Below are positions 26,762 to 38,800 of a stretch of DNA of 64,000 bases, one piece after another (within the stretch, counting starts at the first letter, position 1; the number at the start of each line of letters is the position of its first letter). The DNA is from Acidobacteriota bacterium (GTDB lineage Bacteria > Acidobacteriota > Blastocatellia > RBC074), in NCBI GenBank assembly GCA_016196035.1, contig JACPYM010000010.1, positions 107,876 through 171,875 on the forward strand, written 5' to 3'. Under the pieces are notes generated by a model that worked only from the letters and a program-made list of their open reading frames with translations, had not been told where the DNA came from and ran no database searches. The position numbers were made by a program, and so were the translations under genes.

Positions 26762-28012
26762 ATGAACACGCTATCGAATCCGGGAGGCTCTTATCAGGTC
26801 TTTCCCTACACGCCCGCCGCCGCCACCAGCCCCGTGTTGTTTCTTTTGCCGCCGTCCTTTGGCACCGTCTCTCAGTTGCAAATCCCTTTGCTCTGGACAG
26901 GCGCGGGCGACATTACGAAAAACTACGCCAATGCGAATTTCAGCTTCAGTCTGGTGCAACAGCCGCAAACCGGCGCGCCCACGCCAGCCAATGTTTATGC
27001 CAACATCCGCATTTCGCTGGGGGCGAGTCCCTTTATTGCGGATAAGGACGGACGGCAGGCGCTCATGACCAGCTTCGCGGACTTCCTGGCAAACCTCGAA
27101 ACTCAGTTCGAAATCGAAAGCAAACTGAATCCGACTCCGTTGCTGGTGCCGGGCGCGACCTTCCGCATTGGCCAGCAAATCGCCGACAACCTGCCCGCGC
27201 CGCTGACCGATACGCTCTTTTACCGCTACGCGCTTTCGTCTGGCTTGCCGCCGCTCAATGGGAATGCTTACGTGGATTTGCGGCCCGGTATGCGTATGCG
27301 CGTCGAGACCGAGATGAAGCAGTTCACGGCGCCCGGCGCGCCGTCCAATTTTTACGTGGGCAGCGGACGGTTCTTGTATTACATCAGCTCCATCCCGAAC
27401 GGCAGCGGGCCGCGCCAAGTGGTGTTCGATCCCTTCCTGGGCGCGCTGCGCGCGCCGGTGATTCAGGGCGCGGGCACAACGCCATTGGTGGCCGGCGGGT
27501 TGTTCGATCTGCAACCGGTGTCGGGTCTGCAAACCTATTGGCGATTGTTTTACCCAGCCAGCATTCCGCCGCCCAGCGCGACCGGCGACACCAAAATCGG
27601 CGACAACGTGGCTTTGCTTGGAGCGGCCACGCTGGCGGCGCTCAATCAGGCGACCAGCGAATATCCGAACCCCGGCGCCGAGAGCCTGACCGCAGTCTTT
27701 TTGGGCCGCGCCGTGATCGTGCCCGAAATCCCGATCTGGCTGACGGTCAATGGCGAAGCGGCGCTCGAATACGTTTCGCTGGGCACCACGATCACGCAAA
27801 TCATCGAACGCTTCACCGCGGTGCCGCTCGACGTCAATCAGCAACTCGTGACGGTAAAGCGCCCGCTGGCCTTCAATGACCTGGCGAATTGGTGTACCCG
27901 GATAGTGAGCCAGCCGCTGACGCCCGCGCGCGGCTTGCCGTCGCTCTCCGCCGCCTTGTTCGATGTGCCGCTGATTGCCGGCGACAACATTACGCTGAGT
28001 CTTTTGGGCTAA
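26762..28012 (+). CDS. Giant-protein cluster protein 1, unknown
   Basis: A 416-residue protein with no recognisable domain, signal peptide or membrane helix. It is rich in Pro, Ala, Thr and short beta strands (YQVFPYTPAAATSPVLFLLP, then FSFSLVQQPQTGAPTPANVY). Residues 155-230 (YVDLRPGMRMRVETEMKQF, SGRFLYYISSIPNGSGPRQV) resemble in style part of the next protein (MRYPVFSQGLTLYANLDP). The C-terminal region (LEYVSLGTTITQIIERFTAV, then VKRPLAFNDL) looks like a compact alpha/beta fold. It opens a run of five same-strand genes, with 226 bp to the next. Codon use is like that of the host. Its role is unknown; association with the neighbours is inferred from gene order. Confidence 0.65.
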   Translation: MNTLSNPGGSYQVFPYTPAAATSPVLFLLPPSFGTVSQLQIPLLWTGAGDITKNYANANFSFSLVQQPQTGAPTPANVYANIRISLGASPFIADKDGRQALMTSFADFLANLETQFEIESKLNPTPLLVPGATFRIGQQIADNLPAPLTDTLFYRYALSSGLPPLNGNAYVDLRPGMRMRVETEMKQFTAPGAPSNFYVGSGRFLYYISSIPNGSGPRQVVFDPFLGALRAPVIQGAGTTPLVAGGLFDLQPVSGLQTYWRLFYPASIPPPSATGDTKIGDNVALLGAATLAALNQATSEYPNPGAESLTAVFLGRAVIVPEIPIWLTVNGEAALEYVSLGTTITQIIERFTAVPLDVNQQLVTVKRPLAFNDLANWCTRIVSQPLTPARGLPSLSAALFDVPLIAGDNITLSLLG

Positions 28013-28238
28013 CTCGGCGCACGCGCCCTGGCCACGGTAACGCCTCCGCTAGGGTGGTGGCTCAAAGAGGAGATGTCGTGCCGCCGATGAACGCTGAAAA
28101 ACGCTGCTCAACCCAGTGACCCAAGCGGCTTGATCGGCGTGCCCCGCGTTGATCTGCGGCTCAGTTCTCTCCCCATTGACCCACTACCGAAAGGCAGACC
28201 AGAAAAAGGCAGACCAGAAAAAGCAGAAAGGACGACCC

Positions 28239-31200
28239 ATGCAATTTCAGCAAAATGCGGAGGTACCGCTTCTTTACGTTGCCGCTGACAATGGCGCGGC
28301 CCCGGCGGGCACGTTGCTTTATCTGTTGCCGCCGGGCAGCGCGAGTACGCCCGCGGCCATTGCCCTGGCGGATTCGTGGAAGCTGTTCAGCGGCGTTTAT
28401 CTGTTCCTCGCACAACCGCTGGCCGCCGGGCAGGCACAGACGTTCGTCAACGCGGCTCAGAAATTTTTGGCCGACCCGCGTATGCAACAAACGCGCTTCG
28501 TCTGGTTCAATCCGCCTTACGAGGGGCAGTTGCTGACCGGCCAGAACATCGCCCTCAACGCGCCGCAAGGCAACAGCACAACAGCGGCGGCGGCCAGCTT
28601 TGTCTTTCAAAACCTGACGTTCACGCTGCAAGCCGGAGCCGCCGCTACCCTTGACGAAGCCAACGCCGCGTTCAGCTTCACCGCCGCCACGGCGCAGGAT
28701 TTTTTCCTGCAAACGGCCACGACGACGCTTTACAACCTGGGGCCGCAACTCAGCGTGCCGCTCATGGGCGCGCTGGCGGGTTGTTTGCAATTCACGCTGC
28801 CGCTGCAATTCGACCCGGCGCATAGCGTAGACAACCTGGCGGATTTGGATATTGGGCTGCGTTACTTTTACGCCGAGGCGTTTGACGCAAGCGGCGGGAT
28901 GGCCGGCGACGCTGATTTCTTTTTGGGGACAATGCGCTACCCGGTGTTCAGCCAGGGGCTAACGCTCTATGCCAATCTCGATCCGTTGGCGGCGTTGAAT
29001 CCGGCCCGCAGCTTTTTTGCCTTCAACGGCGCCGATGCCGGACAAGCGGCGGCGGGCGCGGCTCCGGCGGTCACGACGTATTACAGCGGCACGCTGGGCG
29101 ATGCCTTGAGCCTCTTGCCACTGCCGGCGAGCGCGGCCAGCACCGCGTTTGCCGCGCTGGTTTTCGCCGTCAACCAGGGGGCCAGCGCGCAATCCGCGAG
29201 CGACCCGTATTACCTGGTGCCGCGCGGCGATTTCGTGTGGCAGTCCCAGCGGCGCGGCGCGGTCGAACTCATGTGCGGTCTTTCCGGCGTGGAATATGTG
29301 GGCCTGACTTTGAACCAGGCTGCGAACGAAGCTGCGAATGAAGCTGTGAATGAAGCTGCGCTGCAAACCCTCGTTTCGTTTTTTCCCGGCCACGAGGCCT
29401 TTGCGTTCGGCTTTCAACCGGGGCAGAAGCCGGGCGTCAACAGCCTGAAACCGACCGACGCGCCGACGACCGCCTTCGCCACGGTCACAGCGGCGGCAGA
29501 TGCGCTTGATTACTTTGCGCAACCCGATCAGTCGGTACTCTACAACTACGACACGTCAGGCACGTTGCCGCTCACGCCGCCGGGTGCGCAGGTCGTCACG
29601 GCGCTGGCCGCCGTGCCCGTGCAAGCGGCAACGCTGACATGGCCGCCGGCTAGCGCGCCGGTTTTCCCCCTCTTGCCTTACGCGGGTTTGTCAGGGCAAG
29701 ACCTGGCGGCTTATCAGCAACTCGAATCGCAGATCGTCAATCCGGCGCGGCGGCAGGCGCTGACAGCGGCTCCGCCCCAGGCGCGCCCGCGTTTGACGGA
29801 CGCGCCGGCCAGCCCTTTCAACACGACGCCGCAGGGCTTGCTGGCCGATTATGCGAGCGGCGAGATTGTTTTGGCGCAAATGACCTTGCCGCAATCCGGC
29901 GCACAAACGCCCGCCCAGTTGCGCCTGGAAAATGTCGCCAACGAATTGCTGGGCGCGTTTCAAAGCAGCAAAATGTTTCTGGTCGTCTCTGATCCCGGCA
30001 AGCTGACCGGCGTGCTGCCAGCGCAATACGACCAGCTCATCCTCGGCCTCGACCCCAAAGAAGCCTGGCAATTCGATCTCGATCCGGCGCAATGGCAAGC
30101 CAACGGCACCATCGGCATTATCAAGTTTTACGACCTCAGCATCGCCGCTCTGCTGGGCCAAACCAGCGCCTGGGCGAGCGGCGATTTTTTCAACAACGGT
30201 TCGGCGGCCAATGCCGCGTCCGTGATTCAAACGATCATCGCCGAGGCCGACGCGGGCGACAGCGATTTCGCCGCCTTTTTCAACGCGGTCAACAATCCGC
30301 ATTGGAACGGCATTCTCTGGCTCAACGTGCGCGCGCCGCTCGCTGAATTGCCGCCCGAACTCGCGGGTCTCGCCGTGGGCATTGACCAGAGCCGCTTCCG
30401 CGCGCACCACGTCGGCATCAACGCCGCGAAGATCAACGCGCCCGCCACGCCCGGCCCGATTACCATCGCGCCGTCTTCGATCTTCGGCCTGATTCATTAC
30501 CAGGCCCCCGCGCCGTTGCAGCCTGGCTTGGGCGACTATCAATTCGAGGTCGCGCAGTTGAAGGTGCTTTTTCTGAACTCCGCCGTGGCGGGTTTTTCCA
30601 GCGTGATTGATCTGCAAATCAATACGCTCTTTGGCGAAGCGGCCACACTGGAGGGCACGCCGGACAATATCGTCAAGCTTTACGGCGTATATCAAAAACA
30701 CGTCGTCAACGGCCAGACGCAGGAGTCTTACCTGTTCCAAACGCAATCGGGGCAGGCGGCGACCTTCAACATGCAAAGCAATGTGTTGAACGCCGTGCAA
30801 CTGACCAAAGGCCAATTCGTCACCGTCACCAGCCAGAACCAGGGCAAAGACACGGCGGCGCAAACCGTCTCGCAATTCGTCTTCTGGGGCTTGCTCGATT
30901 TCCGGGCGCTCAGCGGGTTCGATCTGTTTTCGTTCGGGCGCGCGGACAAGGCGGACGCCCCCGCCGGACTGAATTTCAGCAAGCTGGTGATCGAGATGGA
31001 TTTCGATCCGGCGGCCACGCCGCCCACGCCGCAATTCACCTTCGATGCCTCGCAACTGGCCTTTGACCTGGCGGCGAGCACGGCGCGGGCGAACAGTTTT
31101 TATCAGCATTTTCCGCTGACGGTCGGCGGTTTCACGCAGGCGCGCGAGGGCGCGACGCCGGACGGGCAGGGTTTTATGAGCGTGCAAACGCCGCTCAATC

Positions 31201-31700
31201 AGAGCACCTTGAGCTATCCCTGGTACTCGCTCAATTTCAACTTGAATCTCGGTTCGCCTGGCGCGCTGGCGGCCCAGGCGGGCTTCATTGCCAGTTTGAC
31301 GGCGGCCTGGAGTCCGGTGGCGGCCAGCGGCGGCGCTTACCAGGTCTTCACCGGTTTGAAGCTGCCGGGTTCGAGCGGCGCGAAACGCGAGATTTCCATC
31401 GAGGGGCTGTTCAACATCACCTTCAAAACGCTGGCGCTCATTGCCAAGCCAGAGAGCGACACGTTCATCCTAGTGCTCTATAACATTGGCTTCAAGTTTC
31501 TCAGCTTCGCCTTTCCACCGGCGGGCCAGGTCAATTTCGTGCTCTTCGGCGACCCCCAACAAACGGCGGGCGGCAATGCCAGTTTGGGTTGGTATGCGGC
31601 CTATGCGAAACCGGACGCCCAGCAGCCACCCGCGCCCAAGACCGTCGCCGGGGTCAGCGACAAACGGCGGCTGGCGAACAATTCATACTCACAGGAATAA
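28239..31700 (+). CDS. Giant-protein cluster protein 2, large beta-rich protein, unknown
   Basis: 1153 residues from ATG 28239, which has AAAGGAC upstream; a longer frame from 28149 starts with a Lys/Gln tandem repeat and has no ribosome binding site. There is no signal peptide. The protein is Ala-rich with many amphipathic strands and FxF patterns (ASFVFQNLTFTLQAGAA; DLQINTLFGEAATLEG). A four-residue tandem, NEAANEAVNEAA (about 360-375), comes from a 12-bp DNA repeat. The last 100 residues (FNITFKTLALIAKPESDTFI, LYNIGFKFLSFAFPPAGQV) resemble strands in the N-terminal third of the 3929-residue protein. I think both belong to the same beta-rich class, perhaps the DUF6603 group as I recall it, unverified. 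The nuclease gene follows 14 bp later. Confidence 0.7.
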   Translation: MQFQQNAEVPLLYVAADNGAAPAGTLLYLLPPGSASTPAAIALADSWKLFSGVYLFLAQPLAAGQAQTFVNAAQKFLADPRMQQTRFVWFNPPYEGQLLTGQNIALNAPQGNSTTAAAASFVFQNLTFTLQAGAAATLDEANAAFSFTAATAQDFFLQTATTTLYNLGPQLSVPLMGALAGCLQFTLPLQFDPAHSVDNLADLDIGLRYFYAEAFDASGGMAGDADFFLGTMRYPVFSQGLTLYANLDPLAALNPARSFFAFNGADAGQAAAGAAPAVTTYYSGTLGDALSLLPLPASAASTAFAALVFAVNQGASAQSASDPYYLVPRGDFVWQSQRRGAVELMCGLSGVEYVGLTLNQAANEAANEAVNEAALQTLVSFFPGHEAFAFGFQPGQKPGVNSLKPTDAPTTAFATVTAAADALDYFAQPDQSVLYNYDTSGTLPLTPPGAQVVTALAAVPVQAATLTWPPASAPVFPLLPYAGLSGQDLAAYQQLESQIVNPARRQALTAAPPQARPRLTDAPASPFNTTPQGLLADYASGEIVLAQMTLPQSGAQTPAQLRLENVANELLGAFQSSKMFLVVSDPGKLTGVLPAQYDQLILGLDPKEAWQFDLDPAQWQANGTIGIIKFYDLSIAALLGQTSAWASGDFFNNGSAANAASVIQTIIAEADAGDSDFAAFFNAVNNPHWNGILWLNVRAPLAELPPELAGLAVGIDQSRFRAHHVGINAAKINAPATPGPITIAPSSIFGLIHYQAPAPLQPGLGDYQFEVAQLKVLFLNSAVAGFSSVIDLQINTLFGEAATLEGTPDNIVKLYGVYQKHVVNGQTQESYLFQTQSGQAATFNMQSNVLNAVQLTKGQFVTVTSQNQGKDTAAQTVSQFVFWGLLDFRALSGFDLFSFGRADKADAPAGLNFSKLVIEMDFDPAATPPTPQFTFDASQLAFDLAASTARANSFYQHFPLTVGGFTQAREGATPDGQGFMSVQTPLNQSTLSYPWYSLNFNLNLGSPGALAAQAGFIASLTAAWSPVAASGGAYQVFTGLKLPGSSGAKREISIEGLFNITFKTLALIAKPESDTFILVLYNIGFKFLSFAFPPAGQVNFVLFGDPQQTAGGNASLGWYAAYAKPDAQQPPAPKTVAGVSDKRRLANNSYSQE
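29319..29360. repeat. 12-bp in-frame tandem repeat
   Basis: Units of GCTGCGAACGAA and one-base variants occur three times with a partial fourth, encoding A-N-E-A repeats within cluster protein 2. Copy number may vary between strains. Confidence 0.7.
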
Positions 31701-31714
31701 GAGGAGACAGGTTT

Positions 31715-32860
31715 ATGCGCATCCTGGTCTGGAACATTCAGTTTTTCACGCTCAAACGCATTCAAAACGCCACCGGCGATTCGTTCTTTTTTCAGGTGCT
31801 CAACCAAGCTATTGCCCAGGCGAACCGCGATCACATTGTGTCAACCGTCACGCTGGCCGATCCGGACGTGGTGGTTATCGTCGAGCCGCGTTGCGAGCAA
31901 CCCGCCAATGTTGCCGAAGTCGGTGAATTGGCCAGCGGGAGCGGGCCGGACGGGCTGATTTATCTTTACCAACTGTTGCACGCCATCAACCCCAACTGGT
32001 ATCTGGTGCCGCCGCTGAAGACGGTTAGCAAAGACATTCTTTCCCAGGCTACCTACACCGAGGCAGTCGGCTTTTTTTACCGGGGTGACCGGTTCGATTT
32101 CACCGGTCCCTGGGTGTGGCCCGCGAACCATGTCGCCACCGGGCCTTCGGTGGTGCCGGGCGTCAATGTCGTGGCGGCGAATTATCCGGTGCTCTGGGCC
32201 AATCTGCTGCCGGCGAATACGCAATTCGCCTCGCAAGCGCGGTTTTACGACGCCAATCAGCAAGAGGTGCTCTTCACCACGGCGAATGACCGGCGGCCCG
32301 TCTTGACGACCTTTTGCCAGCACGGCGTCCTCAATCCGATTACCTATAAGGTGTTTGCCTGTCATACGACGCCGACCAAATACCCGAAAGCGGCGAGTTG
32401 CAGGGCCTTGGGGTTGGCCGAAGCGCTCCCCGGCGACCGTGAGGTCAGCGCCGTCGTGGGCGATTTCAACGTAGACATTCGCGACGGTAAGAATGCGGCC
32501 TTCATTAACGAAGCGGACTTGCTGTACGACTTCGATGGCGTGTTCAGGTCTACGGACGGGCCGACCACCACCAAGATGGTCAGTCAGGCAGAGCCAAGCG
32601 GTTATTTGAAAAGCGCGTCTTACGACAACATATTCGTGCGCTACGGCACGAATACCGTGGTACCGGCGCATAACAAAGCCGTCGTCAATCGCGTGGCAGG
32701 TTCGCTGCGGTTCCCCGCGGATATGGCGAACGCGCTCGCCAATTATCCGCTGCACTCCGGGGCGTTGCTGCTTCAGCGGTTTCGCACTTATTACAACTAC
32801 GGCCACATCGGGAATTTCCCCGGCACCAGTGACCATCTCGCCATCGTCGCCGACATCTGA
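31715..32860 (+). CDS. Endonuclease/exonuclease/phosphatase (DNase I-like) family protein
   Basis: 381 residues from ATG 31715, with GAGGAGACAG upstream. EEP-superfamily motifs appear in order: MRILVWNIQFF (Asn of the first motif), PDVVVIVEPRCE (metal-binding Glu), VFACHTT, VVGDFNVDIRDG (the GDFN motif), YDNIFVRYG, and TSDHLAIVADI (catalytic His of the SDH motif). These residues support a metal-dependent phosphodiesterase acting on DNA, RNA or phosphoesters; the substrate is unknown. No signal peptide is seen. Large inserts between motifs are Pro/Ala-rich. It sits between two very large proteins in a tight run (14 and 30 bp gaps), so it is most likely a working part, for instance an effector, of the same system. 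Confidence 0.85.
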   Translation: MRILVWNIQFFTLKRIQNATGDSFFFQVLNQAIAQANRDHIVSTVTLADPDVVVIVEPRCEQPANVAEVGELASGSGPDGLIYLYQLLHAINPNWYLVPPLKTVSKDILSQATYTEAVGFFYRGDRFDFTGPWVWPANHVATGPSVVPGVNVVAANYPVLWANLLPANTQFASQARFYDANQQEVLFTTANDRRPVLTTFCQHGVLNPITYKVFACHTTPTKYPKAASCRALGLAEALPGDREVSAVVGDFNVDIRDGKNAAFINEADLLYDFDGVFRSTDGPTTTKMVSQAEPSGYLKSASYDNIFVRYGTNTVVPAHNKAVVNRVAGSLRFPADMANALANYPLHSGALLLQRFRTYYNYGHIGNFPGTSDHLAIVADI

Positions 32861-32890
32861 TTCATCTGATTCATTGCGCAGGTAATCCCC

Positions 32891-35800
32891 ATGACGATTC
32901 AAGAATTCGCCGCACTGCTCATCAATCAGGCCAGCAACCCGCCGGCCAACCCTTCCAACCTGATCCAATTGAGCGATGCCACGCTGCAACGCACCGGGGT
33001 CAGTGCGTTGCTCAAACAAGACCTGGGGCGCGCGGACGGCATCCTTTGGCTGACCGTGGATCACACGCAAATCCCGGCCAATCCGCCGGCCACCGGGTTC
33101 ACGCTCAACGCGCTGGTGCCGGTTGCGACCGGTCAGGACTTTTTGCAACTCGCCGGACGCAACGTGTCGCTGAGCGTTTTCCCAGTCGGCGCGGCGGGCA
33201 ATGCGCAGGTCGGGTTTGCGCTGGACATCAACCTCACGCAAGCCGGCCAGGCGACCGTCGCCTGGGATTTCAGCGACAGCTTTAAGGATTTGCAGGGGAC
33301 GCCGTTTGACGAGGTGCCTTATCAAACGCCGCATCTGGTTTTCGCCACCGACGCGCACGAGACTGTGGCGCGGGGCCTGGCCTTTTATGCGGGCTTGGAA
33401 CTCAGCGGCTTCTTCCAAAATGTGGCGACGCTGCTTGCTCACAGCGAGGCGCGCCTCACCGCTGACAGCCCGGCCCGCGCGTTGCTGGCGGAAGACAGCC
33501 AGGCGCTCACCTTGAGCGGCACCATCACGCCAGCCGCGTCAGGCACGGCGCTGGCGCTCACCTGCGATCTAGGCGTGCCCACGCTGGCGATTGGGACGGT
33601 GCTGAAACTCAAAGATCTGGGCGTAGGGGTCAGCCTGGAATACGCCCCGGCTGGCGCAATCGCTGCCTTGGTTACCGCTGATGCGCAGCCGCTGGTTCAA
33701 ATTTATCTCGGCGCGACGGTTGAGCTTGGCAATAGCAGCGGCGCTTCCATGCCGCTGGATGTGCGCGTCTTGATGCCGCTCAACGGTAACCCGGATCATC
33801 TGACGTTGATGGTCTTGCCGGGCGCACCCTTCACCACCAGCCTGGGCAATCTGGGCAGCCTGATTGCCGGGCAGAGCTGGAATGAATTGTTCAGCGGTGA
33901 CGCCAAAAGCATTCTGAAATACCTGGATACCTTTGGCCTCAAAAGCGCCGCCGTTGATTATTCGCTGCGCAGTTTTTCGGTACTCTCGGTCGCGGTCAAT
34001 GTGGGCACGCTCTCGGCCTGGCCGCTCTGGGGCGACAACAGCGTGACCCTCGATTTGCAATGGCGCATCCTGTTCCTGCCCGGCGGCACGCGGCAAAACG
34101 TGCTGGTCAGCGCGCGTTTCCAATTCTCGCAACTGACCTTCACCATCACGGTCAACATCCCCAGCCTGGTGATTACCGGCGTCGAAGAGGGCATGAGCAG
34201 CTTCAACCTGACCGACCTCAACCAAAAGGTTTTCGACGGCAAGCTGACCATCCCGCAAAACCTGTTGGATATTGAAGTCGCGTTCGGCAATTTCAACATC
34301 TCGATTGATATTCCGAACAAGGCATACAGCATCGGCGCTTATGCCAGCGCCAGCTTCAGCCTGTTTGGCACGCAGATACTCGGCTTCAAGAACTGCGCCA
34401 TCATGGTCAACATCGGCGCGGGCACAGACCCCAAGACTTACACGGCTACGCTGGACGGCATTGTGAGCCTTGGCCCGCTTGAAATGCAGGTGGATGCCGT
34501 GCTCAGCAATCAGCAGGATTGCGTGCTGACGATGCATCTGGTCAACGAGACGGTCGGCTCAATGCTCAACCACCTGGTTCATCTGGTTGATCCGACCTTC
34601 GACATCAAGTTTCCCTCGCCCTGGGATAAGTTGCTCGAAATCAGCCTCGATGCGCTGGTGCTGCAACTGAACCTGACCAAAGGCACGCTCAACCTGACCT
34701 ACGACACTTCGCTCGATCTCGGCTTCATTGACATCACAGGCATCGCGCTGACCTACACCAAAGGCACGTCCGCCGCCAGTTCGGTGCAGATCGAATTGGA
34801 AGGCAAGTTCCTGGGCCAGTCGTTCGGCGGCGCTTCCGGCAATCCGGGGCTGGGCTGGGACGCGATCAATCAAAGCCCGCCCAGCGTGCCGGGCAAGGGC
34901 GATCAAATCTTCGATCTGCAATACGCCGGGCTGGGCCAGTACATCGCGTTCAAGGGCGACCAGCCCGCGACCATCGCCGCCGTGATGAAAGCGCTGCACG
35001 ATTCGGTCACGCCCGCGCAGGCCGGGCAATTGCCCGACTTCGGCGCCGACGGCAGTTTGGTTTTCAGCCAGGACAGCAACTGGCTGATTGGCGCGCAATT
35101 CAGCGTGCTGGGCACGCTCTCGATCAGCGCCATCTTCAACGACCCGAATTTGTACGGCATCCTCATTCAACTGTCGGGCGAGAAGGCCAGGATTTTTGCC
35201 GGGCTGAGTTTCGAGATTCTCTATCGCAAGATCAGCGACAACCTGGGCGTCTATCACATCGAACTCAAGCTGCCCGACGCGATGCGCAACCTGCAATTCG
35301 GCGAAGTCTCGGTCACGCTGCCCATCATCGTGCTCGACGTTTACACCAACGGCAATTTCCGCGTGGACTTCGGCTTTCCGAAAGGGCTGGACTTCTCGAA
35401 TTCGTTCGCGCTGCAAGTTTTCCCGTTCGTCGGTTACGGCGGGTTTTACTTTGCGCTGCTCGACGGCGCGACTTCGACGCGCGTGCCGAAGATCAGCAAC
35501 GGCACGTTCTCGCCGGTGATCGAATTCGGCGTGGCGCTTTCCATCGGCGTCGGCAAAACGATTGACGAGGGCATTCTGTCAGGCGGCATCACGGTCACGG
35601 TGATCGGCATCCTGCAAGGCGTGCTGGGCTGGTTCAACCCGACGCAGCCCGCGCCGAAGGAGATGTATTACTGGTTCCAGGGCAGCATCTCGATTGTCGG
35701 CAAACTCTACGCGACGATCAATTTCGCCATCATCAGCGCCAGTTTGGATGTCACCGCTTACGCCACCGTGACGCTGACCATCGAGGCGCACCAGCCGATT

Positions 35801-38800
35801 TATATCGAACTGAGCGCGGGCGTTTCGGTGCGGCTGAGCGTCAAGATTTTATTCTTCACGATTCATCTCAGCTTCAGCGCGAACGTGCACGCCTCGTTCA
35901 CCATCGGCCACGCGACGCCGACGCCCTGGGTGCTGGCTGATGGCAGTGGCGCTTCCTCAAGCAAGGGCGCGCTGCGGCAATTGCGCGGACAGCAAACGCT
36001 GCATTCGACGGTGCTGCGGCACGCGGGCTATGCGCGTGCTTTGCGCAGCGCGCGTGTGGCGGCCTTGCTGGCGAATTCAACCAGCAACCTGGATTGGCCA
36101 GCAGTGCTGGTGTTTTCGCAAGTGCAGACGCTGACGCTGCGCGCGTTGCCCTCGTTCACCAAATCCGAAAGCGACGCGCAGGGTGTGGATGCCGTGCTGC
36201 TCTTCACGGCGGAAAACTCGGTTGACCCGGCGGCGCAAACGCTCAGCGAACACCGCGCGCTCTTTGGCGCGGCCCCGCACACGGCGGCCTTCAATCAACT
36301 GCTGGAAGCCATGCTGCTCTGGGCCATTCACGCGCAAACCGGCGGCCTCAGCGCAGTCTCGGCGGACGATCTGGAAAGCTTGCAGCAGCAATTGAAACAG
36401 CCGGAGACAGTGGCAGCCGCGTTCGATTACACCACGCTGACCAACTTCCTGGCGGCCAATTTCGTCTTCAACGTGGCGACGGCTTCGCAATGGACGATTG
36501 AGACGGCGGCGCGCGCCAGCATGGTGGTGACGATCACGACGCCCGCGCCGCACGGGTTGACGGCGGGCGACGCCATCGTGATCGCGGGCGTGACCGATGC
36601 TTCCTTCAACGGCCAATTCACCGTCGCCACTGCCGGTGCCACGACCTTCACTTATGCGCAAGACGCGGCGGACGCGCAAAGCAGCGGCGGCACGGTGGAT
36701 GAGACGACCGGCGTGGCTTTCTTCCCGATGATTCCGGCCATCAAGCTGAGCGATACGGCGGGCACGTCCGTTGATTTCGGCAGCTTCAACAGCGTGGACG
36801 AGAGCTATCAGGCGAAGGCCGCCGCTTACTTCCAACTGCTGCAAACGCAATTCCAGGAGCGCAACAACAGCCAGAGCAGAAACGCGGCGTTGACGGATCC
36901 GCCGCCCATCTCGTATGCGACGGTGATCTTTACGCACTACTTCAACATGCTTATGTCGGCGGGCATCAAAGCGGCGCTCGACCTGTTGCAAAGCTACCGT
37001 TACGAGACGCCGACGGCGCAAAGCATTGGCGACATCGCGGCCATTTTGGATGCAACGCTGACCGCCGAACCGCTGCGCCTCGTCGCGCCGAATCAGGACA
37101 ATCCAGTGCTGGCGCAAGGCGCGCTGTTCACGCTGCCCAACGTCGTGCGCCAGGTGCGCAGCGGCGATACCGTTGCCAACATCGCCGCGCAGTTCGCGCA
37201 ACAAGGCGCACGCAACGCCAATGGTCAGCCCTACACCGTCACCGACCTGTTCGACGCCAACGCCGCCGCCACCGGCATCTACAACACCGGACTGGCGGTG
37301 ACGTTCAATGATCTGGTTTACACGACACAAACCAATGACACGCTCAACCTGATTGCCGTGCGGTTGCTGTTGCGCGTGGCTGGCCAGTCAGTCATCAATT
37401 CGCTCAACGGGCTTGGCCCGGCGGTGCAGGCGCTGTCGCAAGCCAACCCTGGCATCACCGGCCCGAACCAGCCGCTGGCCGTGTTGATCGCGCCGCAAAC
37501 TGGCGCGGTGCGCGCGGGCGGCACGGCGACGATTACGACGCTCACGCCGCACGGTTTGACACAGGGCGCGCCGGTCAACCTCGCGGGCGTCAGCGATGCG
37601 AGCTTCAATGGCAGCTTCAACGTGGCGGACGTGCTCACGCCGTTGAGCTTCACCTATCAGCAAACAGGCCTGCCCGATGCCAGCAGCGGCAACGGCGTCG
37701 CGGCTTATCCGCAAGCCATCAACGTGCCGCAGGGCAACGTGTACAGCGTCGCGCCGGGCGACACCTTGACGCTGATCGCGGCTTATCCGCTGGCCTTCGC
37801 GCAAGGGCTGCTCAACGTGACGGGCTTCCTGGCGCAATTGCAAGCGCTCAATCCGAAGCTGCCCACCGACCCCACGCAAACATTGCCGCCGAACACTGAC
37901 GTTGAATTGCCGCCGGTGCTGCGCGCGTTGGCGGCGGGCGATTCGATCAACACACTGGCGACGACGCTGCTGACGACGCCCGCCCTCATTCAAACCAAGC
38001 TGGCCGCCGTGCCTGCGAATACGCCATTGCTCGCGCCGCAGGCCGTCTTGCACGTGCCGTTGCAATACGCGGCCAGCGCCAAGACAGAGAATCAGGCAGG
38101 CGATACTTTCAGCGGCATCGCGGCCAAATTCGATCTGAGCTTGCGGGAAGTCGCCACCCAGGCCGTCAACGTCGCGGGCCTCTTTGCGGCACAGCAGACG
38201 CTGACCGTCAGCGATTTGCCGAGCATCGCCGTGCCGCTTTTGCTGGCCGGTCTGCTTAATCAGGCCGAATGGAACAACGCCTCGGGCCAGGTCTCGCGTT
38301 TCCTGTTATCGGGATTGCGGCTGCCTGATCCGAACGATGCGTATTTCCAGGGGCTGACGCTGGCGGACATGTCCGACCCGGCGAAGCTGGGGCCGATCAA
38401 GACGCTGCCGCTTTATCAACTGACGGGGCAGCAATACGCGCAACCGGCGGCGAAGCTGGGCGCGTACCAACTCACGCTTGCCAACGCGGCCAGCGTGCCC
38501 TGGTTGCAAATCAACGGCGCGGCGTCGGCCACCTTCGGTTTAACGGCGGATCAGCAAACGTTGATCGGCACGATTGCGAATAGCCCCATCGCGCCGCGGG
38601 TGGAAACGCTGACGCGGCTGGCGCTCTATCAAATGACGCCGCCCCGGCTGGCGCTGCAAAATCATATCGCGTGGCAGGCGGCGGTATTACCGGGCGGTTG
38701 TTTGAGCAGCGGCGGCGTGGCAGGGAATCCCTCGCTCTGGCTCTTCCCAGATTCGCTGGTGCAGCAACTGGCTGCCGCCAATGCGCAAAACAGCACGGCG

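Noticed and set aside
29691..31187. 498-residue open frame on the minus strand inside cluster protein 2
   Set aside because: It is antisense to a better-supported gene, is Arg-rich with no recognisable motifs, and reflects the high GC of the region. The same applies to long antisense frames at 31841-33442, 36077-37330 and 40895-42001.
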